NCBI GenBank assembly: GCA_029582265.1
Contig: CM055821.1
Coordinates: forward strand, 48,622,444 to 48,686,443
From: Zoroaster sp. YZ-2022
Taxonomy: Eukaryota > Echinodermata > Asteroidea > Forcipulatida > Zoroasteridae
Reading direction: 5' to 3'
Length of the DNA: 64,000 nucleotides
Under the pieces are notes generated by a model. That model worked only from the letters and a program-made list of their open reading frames with translations, searched no databases and had not been told where the DNA came from. The translations under genes and the position numbers were made by a program. Shown here piece by piece: positions 56,301 through 62,125 of the stretch. Within the stretch, counting starts at the first letter, position 1, and each line of letters starts with the position of its first letter.

Positions 56301-56756
56301 TGACTTGGCAATAGAGTAACAATTTAGTGTTACATTGCATAACAATAGCCGGTAAGTATGATAATGAGGAATTTAGTGGGTATACCTCAAGAGTGAAAAT
56401 GAAATTGGTTGGATACGACATTCTACCCGCGGTTGGATACGACGTCACATTCTACCCGATATTTGTCATATTTGGATAGAAAAGTGATGGTTCTTTTCTA
56501 GCTACATTCTTCCCAGTTGATATTATCTGTAGAAATATCTAGCAAAATATTAGTAAAGACTTAAGTTAACAGTCTTTTACCTTGTTCCAGCACCAGACGT
56601 GAAAGTAAATGGTGATCGTCTTGCGCCGGCCGTTGCACTGGCGAAAATCCCGGCACTGCTTCGTCGTGAAGAAGCTGCCCCGGTCGTTGTTCGAACTCGG
56701 CCCGTGCTAAACGGGGTATACTTCCCCTTAGAACTGCTAGTACGAGGAGTATACAT
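23388..56756 (-). CDS. NUP133: Nucleoporin Nup133, 33 coding exons, complete
   Basis: Scaffold nucleoporin of the Y (Nup107-160) complex on the nuclear envelope. Exons, 5' to 3': 56756-56581, 55751-55624, 54433-54366, 54008-53784, 53153-53082, 52519-52424, 51014-50904, 50512-50456, 49306-49251, 48086-48016, 47314-47229, 46729-46627, 45980-45909, 45593-45358, 44729-44570, 44298-44189, 42628-42522, 41511-41409, 40132-40013, 37188-37086, 35552-35509, 34983-34767, 34170-34037, 32998-32959, 31501-31383, 30606-30547, 30055-29989, 29212-29151, 27267-27205, 25497-25417, 24515-24454, 24027-23936, 23536-23388. All phases join; the total is 3450 nt, 1149 residues, close to the usual animal length of about 1150. 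An in-frame upstream Met at 56783 would add nine residues. Conserved blocks include [55 protein letters not shown] and [11 protein letters not shown]. All introns are GT-AG except one GC-AG (donor at 40011-40012). Recognition is firm. Confidence 0.97.
24285..24375. repeat. Single diverged copy of the 20940-21370 repeat
   Basis: TATTGGGAGATACGTGTATC then TTGAAACCCTATTCTCCCAA and GGGTAACCCTTGGGTGACAA match the unit order. It lies in a NUP133 intron. Confidence 0.6.
24928..25232 (-). mobile_element. TTAA-type element (CCCTCCTACTA family), minus copy
   Basis: The right end reads AGTAGGAGGGTTAA. The body carries the family's GTCAAAATCAGTCAAAATG, GGTCAAAATGAGTCAACC and CAGTCAAAAATGCCCCTGTGTG blocks. 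The left end (AAACCTCCTATGA) has decayed. NUP133 intron. Confidence 0.7.
26126..26433 (+). mobile_element. tRNA-derived SINE (SINE-B) with duplicated flank
   Basis: The head GGGCAAGCTCGGTGGTCGAGAGGTTAAGA (A box) and GTGGGTTCGAATCTTGCCC (B box) is tRNA-like. It is followed by a unique body with TTTTTCCACAGACACTCGGAAAGCA. A stretch of about 45 bp, TTTATCACCCGACGCAAGAATTTCATC..., stands both before (26137) and after (26395) the body, so the copy is either dimeric at its tail or flanked by an unusually long duplication. Confidence 0.65.
26516..26892 (+). mobile_element. tRNA-derived SINE (SINE-A), full length
   Basis: The head has an A box (GGCCGAGCGGTTAAG) and a B box (GGGTTCGAATCC), Leu/Ser-type tRNA in style. 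Then come GAGCAAGACACTTAAC, CACCCAGGAGTATAAATGGG, CTCCCCAGGGAGTTGAGATG and a tail of ATT triplets. Related copies lie at 800, 27329, 28185, 40310 and 61500. Lies in a NUP133 intron. Confidence 0.85.
27329..27690 (-). mobile_element. tRNA-derived SINE (SINE-A), full length, minus
   Basis: Same family as 26516-26892, reversed: AAT triplets first, then TATATAGCGCACGTATCCACC, CTCAGCTCCCTGGGG, GTGTCTTGCTCAAGGACAC and the tRNA-like head ending GCTCGACCATGGCAC. Confidence 0.85.
28185..28523 (-). mobile_element. SINE-A head with a different body
   Basis: The tRNA-like head (reversed; GAACCCACACTCTGCC and CTCGGCCACGACAC) and the CTTGCTCAAGGACAC block join a body rich in GCAGTTATTAAACTGCC and GTGGGGCGAATTGCG, unlike the other copies. 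A subfamily or a composite. Confidence 0.65.
28608..28980. repeat. 22-bp minisatellite
   Basis: About 16-17 copies of CATATATTTCACAGGTTATTGT with a few shortened units. Lies in a NUP133 intron. All frames stay open through the array, so apparent ORFs here are artefacts. Confidence 0.92.
29584..29736 (+). repeat. Palindromic retro-repeat, copy 3, with 52-bp target duplication
   Basis: Begins at the hairpin core (GACGACGGCCAGAGCATACTTGCCGAAACG), without the left arm, and ends ACCATGCAAAGCCTTAAATCCTAT. About 52 bp (starting ATTCATAACTGCACTTGATA) is repeated directly on both sides (29532-29583 and 29735-29786). This is a clear insertion with a very long duplication. Confidence 0.75.
30930..31176 (+). 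mobile_element. TTAA-type element (CCCTCCTACTA family)
   Basis: TTAACCATACTATTACAGCTGCACTTTAG at the left and TAGTAGTAAGAGGGTTAA at the right. Internal deletion relative to 42121-42416. NUP133 intron. Confidence 0.75.
31737..32918. mobile_element. DNA transposon remnant, 38-bp inverted termini
   Basis: GTGACCCGCTCTATCGTAAT...GTCCCCCAA at the left; the right end reads ...TTGGGGGACATTCCTCATTACGATAGAGCGAGTCAC. One mismatch in the first 34 bp. ATAT stands next to both ends. 1182 bp, no transposase frame. It ends 40 bp from NUP133 exon 24. Confidence 0.8.
33072..33602 (-). repeat. Two copies of a stem-and-GAAACGTAAGG repeat
   Basis: 33072-33128 and 33545-33600, read on the minus strand, give TTGAGAAAGAACCTGCTAGGTT then CGAAACGTAAGGCCAATAAC; the second copy has TAAACG. 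AACCTGCTAGGTT folds. A third relative is at 41795-41825. The same GAAACGT neighbourhood appears in the palindromic retro-repeats. Between them lies ordinary intron with a CACCCACC run. Confidence 0.55.
33603..33918. mobile_element. Tc1/mariner-like MITE beside a 26-bp direct repeat
   Basis: TATACTACTCAAAACAAT (33644) and ATTGTTTTGAGTAGTATA (ending about 33892) form perfect inverted ends with TA at the tips. The sequence ATATTTGTGTAATTTTCTAA... stands at 33604 and again at 33892. Just downstream of NUP133 exon 23. Confidence 0.65.
34226..34410. repeat. Three tandem double-hairpin units
   Basis: Each unit of about 62 bp has TCTCAACTATCGCTGAAGTGAGA (hairpin), then GGTTC-AGGG-GAACC (hairpin), then CGGGCAACTCG. 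Related in style to the GTTCTTTTCAGAAC hairpins of the palindromic retro-repeats. NUP133 intron. Confidence 0.6.
36578..36916. mobile_element. hAT-type non-autonomous element with perfect 8-bp duplication
   Basis: ACTTGTTG stands directly before (36570-36577) and after (36917-36924). The ends TAGGGCTGTGC and ACACACCCTTA are inverted relatives. The body holds clusters of GGGTATCCGGGTATCCG. 339 bp, non-coding. Confidence 0.85.
37422..38134. repeat. 44-bp minisatellite, 16 units
   Basis: Unit: CCCTAGGCCCATTTGCTTAC, then ACATAACCTGAATCCTTCCTAACT. Units are nearly identical, with single changes at 37569, 37802, 37877 and 38004. It starts at the terminus of the surrounding TTAA element. Confidence 0.95.
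38193..39234. mobile_element. DNA transposon remnant with TACCGTAATTTCCGG termini
   Basis: CATGTACCGTAATTTCCGGAATATAAGC at the left and GCGGCTTATATACCGGAAATTACGGTACATG at the right. Inside, GCGGCTTATA motifs repeat near both ends. No transposase frame. Nested in the TTAACCCTAAC element. Confidence 0.8.
39600..39880. repeat. Fold-back repeat family F, copy 1
   Basis: Shares GAGACCTTGCATGTCACTCG, GGCCCAAATACATTGTTCT and GGCACACTTCATGTAGGTAACAGAC with copies at 47345-47700 and 53267-53690. Left arm partly lost. NUP133 intron. Confidence 0.6.
40011..40012 (-). promoter_or_regulatory. NUP133: GC splice donor (NUP133 intron 19)
   Basis: The exon ends ...ATACAG and the intron begins GCAAGT, the usual context of GC-AG introns. 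The next exon joins in phase at 37188. All other donors in the gene are GT. Confidence 0.8.
40264..41246. mobile_element. hAT-like element with CATAGCTGCCAAC termini, SINE nested inside
   Basis: CATAGCTGCCAAC at the left and GTTGGCAGCTATG at the right, perfect inverted 13-mers. TACAAG flanks both sides (40258-40263, 41247-41252). AATTCGTAAT motifs cluster near both ends. Non-coding. Confidence 0.75.
40310..40640 (+). mobile_element. Composite SINE: tRNA-like head plus LINE-type tail
   Basis: The SINE-A head (GCCATGGTCGAGCAGTTTAG, B box GGGTTCGAATCC) is followed by a different tail: GGAAGGGCATCCGGCGTAAAA, GCGGATCATGATCCGCTGTGGCGACGCCTAACGGGAGCAGCCGAAAGAGGAAGAAG. The tail is of the type shared with RTE-like LINE 3' ends. 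A perfect 13-bp duplication AATGAAACCAACC (40297-40309 and 40641-40653) proves insertion into the hAT-like element. Confidence 0.88.
42121..42416 (+). mobile_element. TTAA-type element (CCCTCCTACTA family), best preserved
   Basis: TTAACCCTCCTACTATAGCTGCACTTTAGTGG at the left; GAAGGGTTAA at the right. At least ten TTTTGAC/GTCAAAA motifs in both orientations through 296 bp. NUP133 intron. Confidence 0.8.
42714..43166. repeat. 81-bp satellite, about 5.6 copies
   Basis: Unit GGGAAGGTACAACATTGGTA...TGGCAAAACTGCTTCTATGAG...CTCTTTGAATCAAG. The length is a multiple of three, and long frames are open on both strands as a result. Single or partial relatives lie at 18429 (the Polinton flank), 43332 and 49437. 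NUP133 intron. Confidence 0.95.
43860..44090. repeat. GGGTGGC minisatellite
   Basis: Higher-order mix of 13-15-bp units (GTCTGTGGGTGGC, ACCTGTGGGTGGC) and a spacer TGTTTATTCAT. Open in three plus frames; translations here are artefacts of the repeat. Confidence 0.92.
44930..45065 (-). repeat. Palindromic retro-repeat, minus copy
   Basis: Minus strand reads GGTTCTTTTCAGAACC, then GGGATCACCGCAAACAGTC and CACCTTGCAAAGCTACTGAG, the family's 3' half. The hairpin core is not recognisable. Confidence 0.5.
46338..46556. mobile_element. TTAACCCTAAC-ended MITE, 219 bp
   Basis: TTAA-CCCTAACCCC at the left and GGGGTGGTTAGGG-TTAA at the right. Same terminal signature as 37418-39466 and 51088-51686 but a different interior. 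Confidence 0.7.
47345..47700. repeat. Fold-back repeat family F, copy 2
   Basis: CAGTGTGCCAGCCTGCTGTCA at the left pairs with GGTACACGAGTGGCACACC at the right; CATTGTACTCCAAATGTGCGC pairs with CATTGTTCTTGGAGTGC. The middle has TCTCCCAGACTGCACGGC. The left arm begins within the intron next to exon 11. Confidence 0.65.
48283..48575. mobile_element. Fold-back MITE, 46-bp inverted arms
   Basis: GGAGGAGGGCCAAATTCGTGGTACAGCCAAGCCTTTGAGAAGCC and its near-reverse GGCTTCTCAAAGGCTTGGCTGTACCTGGACTTTGGCCCTCCTCC. The interior holds GGCAGACCCCCTGGCAGACCC. No ORF. NUP133 intron. Confidence 0.75.
48904..49227 (-). mobile_element. TTAA-type element (CCCTCCTACTA family), minus copy
   Basis: TTAACCCTCCTGCTACTACAAG at the left; CTATAGAAGGAGGGTTAA at the right. 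It contains the CAGTCAAAAATGCCCCTGTG block. It ends about 25 bp from NUP133 exon 9. Confidence 0.78.
50060..50302 (+). repeat. Palindromic retro-repeat, copy 4 (longest arms)
   Basis: The arms, about 80 bp each, run GGGTGACACCATGTAATGAT...CCGGTTGGTTCT and the near-reverse ACTAACCGGATCTTCTCAG...ACATGGTGTCACCC. At the tip is CCTGATGGACGGC-TAGAGCA-GGCC-AGTAAACGTTGAG. The 3' end is ACCATGCAAAGCCTCAAATCCTAC. GAGAAACTCACT stands on both sides (50055 and 50304). Confidence 0.78.
51088..51686. mobile_element. TTAACCCTAAC-ended element, 599 bp
   Basis: TTAA-CCCTAACCTTCCCAAATCC at the left, AAGTGGGCTTAGGGAATTAGGG-TTAA at the right. GGAGGATT..GAGGTT motifs recur. The right-end 44 bp is the single-copy counterpart of the 37422-38134 minisatellite unit, reversed. 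Confidence 0.75.
52186..52320 (+). repeat. Palindromic retro-repeat, copy 5 (diverged)
   Basis: CTGAAGGCGATCAGAAAACTGATCAAACC core, a CCAGTTCTTCATAGAACCAA hairpin, then TTACATGGTGCTACCGCAAACC. Short arms GTTAGGTTTT and AAACCTAAC. Downstream of NUP133 exon 6. Confidence 0.6.
52551..52605. repeat. (GCAAT)n pentanucleotide repeat
   Basis: About eleven perfect copies, followed by GGCATTTATATAGCGCTCTTACAC, which begins a SINE-like dispersed sequence running to about 52900. Confidence 0.95.
53267..53690. repeat. Fold-back repeat family F, copy 3
   Basis: TACATGAAGTGTGCCAGCCTGC at the left; GTACATGAGTGGCACATGTG at the right. It shares TCTCCCAGACTGCACTGC and GAGACCTTGCGTGTCAGTC with copy 2. NUP133 intron 4. 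Confidence 0.65.
54037..54252. mobile_element. Fold-back MITE, about 60-bp arms
   Basis: CAACAGGGCATGGAATCGGTGTCC...CAGTGACTGAAAATTA pairs with TAATTTTCAGTCACCGAG...CTCCGATTCCATACCCTGTTG, the reverse order on the right. Related to 19945-20612. Confidence 0.75.
54561..54875. mobile_element. TTAA-flanked MITE, 315 bp
   Basis: TTAA-CCCTTCTACACATGGAGGCCA at the left, GTAGGATGG-TTAA at the right. GGCCACTCCGATCC and GGAGTGGCC form an inner inverted pair. NUP133 intron 2. Confidence 0.65.
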
Positions 56757-56783
56757 TCTGAAATGTGTAGTCTTTATTGGCAA

Positions 56784-57252
56784 GATTAAAACTTTGAAAT
56801 TATAAAATAATGTTTGGCTACAATCATTTCGTTGTTACCGTTGTCTGCATTAACGTTAGCACTGCGGCCGCACGTAAACTTGTGCATGCAGTTGCAGTTT
56901 AAGTCGCGCCGCGCAGGCCACACAATGTGAAATGTGCGATGGTGTGCTTGACCAAATTGCCTTGGATTATTTTTTTTTACAAGCGCTCAACTGCTTTGAT
57001 AACAATTGTACAGTTCCGTTTATCAGGTTGTGAAATATGCTTTGTAACACCAAAAGTGAAATCTTGTCAATGCATTATTCGCACCGTACCGATACCGTGC
57101 ACGAGCACATGTTGAGGGCACATGTTGTAAGATCACTAATTATGATCGATCGGGCAGCACTAGTGGTGCGTTTGGCGAATTTTACAGTTGTGTGTACGCA
57201 CAGAATATGTCCAGTGAGCATTGGCGATCAATAGTGTAAGCATAATGCTCAC
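56784..57252. promoter_or_regulatory. NUP133 5' flank, probable promoter region
   Basis: The stretch at about 56850-56930 is locally CpG-rich (GCGGCCGCACG, GTCGCGCCGCGCAGG) in otherwise AT-rich DNA, just upstream of exon 1. No TATA box stands out at a convincing distance. The promoter role is inferred from position. Confidence 0.4.
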
Positions 57253-57256
57253 TTAA

Positions 57257-58347
57257 AGGCACCTGGCAATAGGTTTTTTATTGATTTAAACAATAAAGTA
57301 TATGTGTATTAACAATAAACAAATTGTTTGAGTGATTATTTGTCAGGATTTATATGTTTAAAAACAATATGAAGTTGTTTGGAGGGTGACTCCGCCCATC
57401 CCTTTTTGTGACGTCATTCGAGGAAGGATTCGCCGCTGATGGAACATCGACCCCCCTCGACAATTGCCTGTGTTTACACACGTGTGGTTTGGTTTGTTAT
57501 AAAAAAAGGCATTTTTCCGGCATTTTCCCAGCAATGCCGACCAGGTGTATTGCTGCTGGATGCAACAAAACAACTAAAGATGGGGTCAGCCTGCATCTGT
57601 TTCCAGCTGATCCCAAATATAGGCGGTTATGGGCAGCGAAAGTCAGGATAACGAGGGCAAAGTGGTCCGTTCCGAGTCGTTTTCAGCGCTATGCAGTGAC
57701 CACTTCGAGCCGTCGTGTTTCGAATCCGGGATGTACCACACATTTGACATGACAAAAAAAGTAATTCTGAAACATGACGCCATCCCAACCATATTCCCAG
57801 TTAGTGGGAAATCTAAGAAGCAACCCGAAAGACGTGACAAACCTACAGGAGCATTTGCCAAACGTGAAAAAATCCATGTGCATGTTGTGTTCTCTTTATA
57901 CATGTACATGTAACGTTATAGTCAGTAGGTACCGTTTTCGTAGCACTAGCGGCATTGCTGCACCTATATCGTGAAAACTTGCATGCTTCCCATTGGGCCT
58001 TGTTTTACGTTGTCGTTTCATCTGAAACTAGGTTACAGGTTAGGCATACATTTTGTAAGTATGTGTGCTGGCAGTTCATGACAGACTTGACAGTTGTGTA
58101 TAGACTATAGTGCAATGACCAATGTGTCAGACTACACATTTTCTCTTCAAATATCCCTGCCTCGAATGACGTCACGAACAGCGCCACCATGTGTCAATGT
58201 AAAGGGGGGGCCTATTCTAAAGTCGTAAATACAATAAAACCACTATTTCTGTAACCTTAGTTACTTGTTTATTCACATTCCACTCATAAAAATGTATATA
58301 TTTATGACAAAAGCTACATTTGGACAAAATACCAGTGCCAGGTGCCT
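57257..58347 (+). mobile_element. Kolobok-like element with a THAP exon
   Basis: TTAA (57253-57256) then AGGCACCTGGCA, and TGCCAGGTGCCT then TTAA (58348-58351): perfect 12-bp inverted ends with a TTAA duplication. TTAA duplications together with THAP-domain proteins are known for the Kolobok superfamily. 1091 bp, too short for a transposase, so non-autonomous. Confidence 0.72.
57535..57870 (+). pseudogene. THAP-type zinc finger (broken), in the Kolobok-like element
   Basis: MPTRCIAAGCNKTTKDGVSL starts the C2CH finger (Cys5, Cys10), followed by HLFPADPKYRRLWAAKV and ending AKW in the first frame. The finger then continues in a second frame as CSDHFEPSCF and DAIPTIFP (the AVPTIF-type signature). 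One 1- or 2-nt change separates them. THAP domains bind DNA; here it is probably the DNA-binding part of a transposase. No downstream catalytic region remains. Confidence 0.8.
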
Positions 58348-58351
58348 TTAA

Positions 58352-58995
58352 AGGTCCTATGAAATAGGTGTTTTTTCATTGCATACAATAAAGTATGCAT
58401 CCTACTGGAACAGTGTCATTTGTAAATTTTTCCCCTCACGTTTATACCATACAAATATAAATTTTTAAATTTAGGGGGTGCTTTTCGAAACGCCCATACC
58501 CCTCATTAACATAAAATTCGTGACGTACACTGAGGCAATTCCCGATCCGCGATCCACAACCCAAGTATGCGTCGTATACAGCACACCACTGCACGTGTTG
58601 CTTGAGAAAAAGTTTCCTAAAGTTTTCTGTCAGGTTTGAAGCTTATTATTTTTGATAATGCCATCGAGGTGTGTCGCTGCAGGTTGCAGCAACACCACCA
58701 AAGACGGTGTTACTTAGTCTACACCGATTTCCGTCTGATCCAAAATACAGACGTATTTGGACGACTAAAGTGAAGCTGACCAGAGCGTCGGGACCGACGG
58801 AACATCATTATTAGTATTGCACACTTCGAGCAGACATGCTTTGAACGGGGCCTTCACAGCCAGTTTGGTATGGCTTATAAGGCCATGCTGCTACCAGATG
58901 CAATTCCAACGATATTCCCGCTAAGTAAGAAGGCTGTGAAGGCTCCAACGAAGAAGAGAGGTGTTTTTTTAAAGCGAGAAATACTCAGGGTAAGT
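58352..58995 (+). mobile_element. 5' part of a second Kolobok-like element
   Basis: Starts at the same TTAA with AGGTCCTATGAAATAGGTG, similar to the first element's 5' region (both have GCAATAGG/GAAATAGG, then a T run, then ACAATAAAGTAT). It carries the second THAP exon and an exon-end donor GGTAAGTG at about 58989. The 3' end is not found; the LINE lies beyond. Confidence 0.55.
58661..58990 (+). pseudogene. THAP-type zinc finger, second copy (broken)
   Basis: MPSRCVAAGCSNTTKDGV (Cys5, Cys10 kept) runs into TAG. Other frames give LHRFPSDPKYRRIWTTKV, then HFEQTCFERG and DAIPTIFPLSKK. It ends REILR at a GTAAGT donor, showing that the ancestral exon was spliced to further coding sequence. At least two frame breaks. 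Clearly a homologue of 57535-57870, not identical. Confidence 0.78.
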
Positions 58996-59360
58996 GGCCA
59001 TTTAGTAATGATGCATAACCCAGTCCACTTCCGTGCAAAACGACATGTTCACACCATACTCACCGTTTCAGTGTTCACGGCATGAAAACATGCCGTGATT
59101 TTCCGCATTAATAAAAACATCGTGTCTGATTTTATATCCTGGCAAGACAAACATAAAACATTAAACCTTTCTCATTATGCCTGCGCTTGTTTTGAGTTTT
59201 TTTTTAAATGATCAGAACTTTGACTCAACTGTTTCTGTTATTTCATAAAATAACGCCGTAATGTTAGCATTGCCTTCGGTGTGTGTTCCGACCGCATCTG
59301 GATCTGGATTGTTTTACTCCGTAAAAGCGGTAAATCCGCATCACTACAGAGTGTTGACTT
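58996..59360. other. No clear feature
   Basis: Sequence after the THAP donor and before the LINE 3' region. It could be intron of the second Kolobok-like element. Confidence 0.35.
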
Positions 59361-59369
59361 GACCGACTA

Positions 59370-61505
59370 GTTTGAGTTGTGGGTTGTGGTTTCGTTCAGG
59401 TGTTTAACAAGTTTTGAAGCTGGATAGCTTTGTTTGATCGAGTAGATGGTGTGGTAAATCGTTCCAAATTTTTAGTAGTCCGTGGAAAAAAAAATTAATT
59501 CAAGAGTTTTGGTCTTTGTTTGCGGTCGTTGGTAGGAGAGGTCGTGGGTCTTTTTTAATCTGCGTTGAGGCTTAGTGAGGTAATCCTGCCATTTAATATC
59601 AACGAGGTTGTGGGTTATTTTGAATAACATGGTGAGCCTAGTAATCTTCCTCCTGGTGTCTAAGCTTGGCCAGTTCAATGAACTTAGCATGGCAGTAACG
59701 CTAGAATCTCTCGAATAGTCGTTTTGACACAGCCTAGCTGCTGATCTTTGGATTTTGTCGAGAGTATGTGTTTCTTGTTTGGTATATGGAAACCAAGCAG
59801 CTGTGCCATACTCTAGTTTAGGCTGGACAAGGGACAAGTAAAGTCTTGATTTTATATCAGTCGAGCAACATTTAAAATTCCTACGGATCACCCCCAGGGT
59901 CCTTTTACAGCTATTTGTAACATTATTTATATGAGTTTTCCATGTTAGATTACTGTCAAATATGATACCAAGATAAGAGTGAGAATCAGTTATGTCCAGG
60001 GTGTTGCCACAAAGTTTGTATGGAGTAATGTTGGGGGTCTTTTTAGATGTGAAGTGCGTTGTGTAACAGTTATTTGTATTAAATTTCATTTGCCAGTCTA
60101 ATCCCCACTTACTGAGAGCGTCCAAGTCACGTTGAAAAATGATAGGATCGTCCGGATTATTCAATTCTCTATACACAAGGGCATCGTCAGCAAATAGGCG
60201 GGTCATTGTGCCAGGTGAAACGCAGTCAGGTAAATTATTTATGTAGATTAAAAAACATAATGGTCCTATGACCGTACCCTGTGGCACACTGGATGTGACA
60301 TCAACTGCTGAAGACAACTTCCCATCAAGACTAACTCTTTGCTTGCGTAAGGTGAGAAATGTTTTTATCCACCCATGGATTTTCCCTAGTATGCCATAAT
60401 GCTGAAGCTTTTTTAGAAGACGTGAATGTGGAACCCAGTCGAAGGCTTTAGAAAAATCGAGAAAAACTGCATCTACCTGTTTGTTCTTTTCGAAGGATGC
60501 AGCCAAGTCACTAGTTGCTAAAATCAACTGAGTGTCACAACCTCTTCTCCTTCTAAAGCCATGCTGCGAGTCATTTAAAATGTTGAACCGGTCAAGATGA
60601 AACATAATATGTGAAGTGAGAATGTGTTCAAGAATCTTGCAACATATGGATGTAAGTGCAATAGGACGATAATTACTAGGAGAATTACGGTTGCCCATTT
60701 TAAAAATCGGTAATATATGAGACATGAGCCAGTCTGATGGCAGTTTACCTGTATTTAAACTCTGAGTAAAAATTGAAGTGAGAATGGGGGCCAACTCAGT
60801 CGCGCACTCCTTTAGTATCCTTGCGGGGATCTGGTCATCAGGGCCAGATGCTTTATTTGGTTGGAGATCTTCAAGAAGTTTGCGAACACCATCTTTGGAA
60901 ATTTCAATTTCAGAAATGTCAGGGGTGGGGTTTCCATCCATGTCTGGGATATTTTTTGTGTCTTCTTGAGTATAAACTGATTTAAAGTAATTGGTTAGAA
61001 TTTCAGCTTTTTCTTGACTGTCATTTGTAGAATAGTTATTGTGCTTTAATGGTGGAATATCGCCACTGTCGACTCGTTTTGCTTTAACCATCTTCCAATT
61101 TTTGTGTGTGTTCTGATGGAAATTTTCACTGCATGTTGGAACTATAATGTATTCAGTCTGGGCATGTCTAAGTTCTTTTTTATACATGGTGCGGTATTTT
61201 TTTAAGACTGTCTTGTCGTGTTCAAGTGTTAATTTGTGTTGTTTATTATAAAGTCGGTGTAACTTCCTGTTCATACGTTTAAGTCTGGCATTGTACCAAG
61301 GTAAGTTGTGTCTTGATGTTGTGAATTTAGTTGGAATGTGAGTTTCCATGAGTGTTTTGAGTTTATAAGTGAAAGTGAGCCAGTTTTCTTGGACTGTATG
61401 ATTTGCCAAGTGTTGGATGAGTGTATGACCGAAACTAAGAAGATCGGTTTTTAATGCTGCCATATAGGCCTGGAAAGCACCGGATTCAAGTTCTGGTGTT
61501 AGCAA
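59370..61505 (-). mobile_element. Non-LTR retrotransposon (CR1/Jockey-type LINE), 5'-truncated
   Basis: Minus-strand insertion containing the reverse-transcriptase frame and a short 3' segment. The endonuclease domain is absent, so it is truncated at the 5' end, near 61505, where SINE sequence begins. Confidence 0.85.
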
Positions 61506-61553
61506 CATAATGTGGGTTCGAATCACGGCCGTGACACTTGTGTCCTTGAGCAA
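59472..61553 (-). CDS. LINE reverse transcriptase, 693-codon open frame
   Basis: The RT domain spans residues 230-520: NKASGPDDQIPARILK (233-248), NYRPIALTSICCKILE, HGFRRRRGCDTQL, VFLDFSKAFDWVPH (catalytic Asp in motif A), SSVPQGTVIGPL and LFADDALVY (FADD at 454-457). The C-terminal region LVQPKLEYGTAAWFPY and IQRSAARLCQ is typical of CR1/Jockey-like elements. KAFDWVPH has Trp where Lys is usual. The first 16 residues come from SINE sequence, not the LINE. A nine-A run (plus strand, 59486-59494) shifts the frame: the next frame continues IWNDLPHHLLDQTKLSSFK, so the true C-terminus lies near 59375. Recent, but probably inactive. Confidence 0.88.
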   Translation of the reverse strand: MLKDTSVTAVIRTHIMLLTPELESGAFQAYMAALKTDLLSFGHTLIQHLANHTVQENWLTFTYKLKTLMETHIPTKFTTSRHNLPWYNARLKRMNRKLHRLYNKQHKLTLEHDKTVLKKYRTMYKKELRHAQTEYIIVPTCSENFHQNTHKNWKMVKAKRVDSGDIPPLKHNNYSTNDSQEKAEILTNYFKSVYTQEDTKNIPDMDGNPTPDISEIEISKDGVRKLLEDLQPNKASGPDDQIPARILKECATELAPILTSIFTQSLNTGKLPSDWLMSHILPIFKMGNRNSPSNYRPIALTSICCKILEHILTSHIMFHLDRFNILNDSQHGFRRRRGCDTQLILATSDLAASFEKNKQVDAVFLDFSKAFDWVPHSRLLKKLQHYGILGKIHGWIKTFLTLRKQRVSLDGKLSSAVDVTSSVPQGTVIGPLCFLIYINNLPDCVSPGTMTRLFADDALVYRELNNPDDPIIFQRDLDALSKWGLDWQMKFNTNNCYTTHFTSKKTPNITPYKLCGNTLDITDSHSYLGIIFDSNLTWKTHINNVTNSCKRTLGVIRRNFKCCSTDIKSRLYLSLVQPKLEYGTAAWFPYTKQETHTLDKIQRSAARLCQNDYSRDSSVTAMLSSLNWPSLDTRRKITRLTMLFKITHNLVDIKWQDYLTKPQRRLKKTHDLSYQRPQTKTKTLELIFFSTDY

Positions 61554-61816
61554 GACACTTAATCATAATTGCTTCTCTCCACCCAGGGGTTAAATGGGTA
61601 CCTGTGAAGGCAGAGTTGGTTTGCTCTATATGCGCTAGAAATGGCAGCAATTGAGTTGTATACTCCCCAGGGAGCTGAGATGGTTTCAGGAATGATTTAT
61701 GAGCCTTATGAGCCTTATGAGCAGGGATAATAATATAATGCGCCTTGAGCACCACTTAGTTGGTGGATACGTGCGCTATATAAATCCACACATTATTATT
61801 ATTATTATTATTATTC
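61500..61816 (+). mobile_element. tRNA-derived SINE (SINE-A), 5'-truncated at the LINE junction
   Basis: Starts at the B box (GTGGGTTCGAATCACGGCC), followed by GTCCTTGAGCAAGACACTTAATC, CACCCAGGGGTTAAATGGG, CTCCCCAGGGAGCTGAGATGG and an ATT tail of about nine triplets. The A box is missing. Confidence 0.85.
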
Positions 61817-61989
61817 CCACCACACCCCATGCCAACCTCAATATTATTAACACTATAAAATGCTGCCACTGCTAGCTGATGCAGATTGCATTTGTTGTTT
61901 TTAATGCTGGATGGAGCATGGCGTTTATATAATTTGTGTGTGTGTGTTTGTGTCCCCTGTATTTCGACATTTAGACTAATACTATACCA

Positions 61990-62125
61990 CAAGCGTCGCA
62001 CTACTAGAAGTGTTTAAGCATCGCACTAGAAATGTATAGCCTCGCATAAGAAGCGTACAAGCGTAACACTAGAAGTGAACAACCGTCGCACTTGAAGTGT
62101 ACAACCGTCGCACTAGAAGTCTTCA
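61990..62125. repeat. Degenerate tandem repeat, unit about 22-24 bp
   Basis: About six units of GTCGCACTAGAAGTGTACAACC with substitutions. No coding signal. Confidence 0.65.

Noticed and set aside
56599..56805. Plus-strand ORF over NUP133 exon 1
   Set aside because: Antisense shadow of the real exon.
57643..57909. Minus-strand ORFs over the THAP exon
   Set aside because: Shadows of the plus-strand THAP sequence, which has the recognisable motif.
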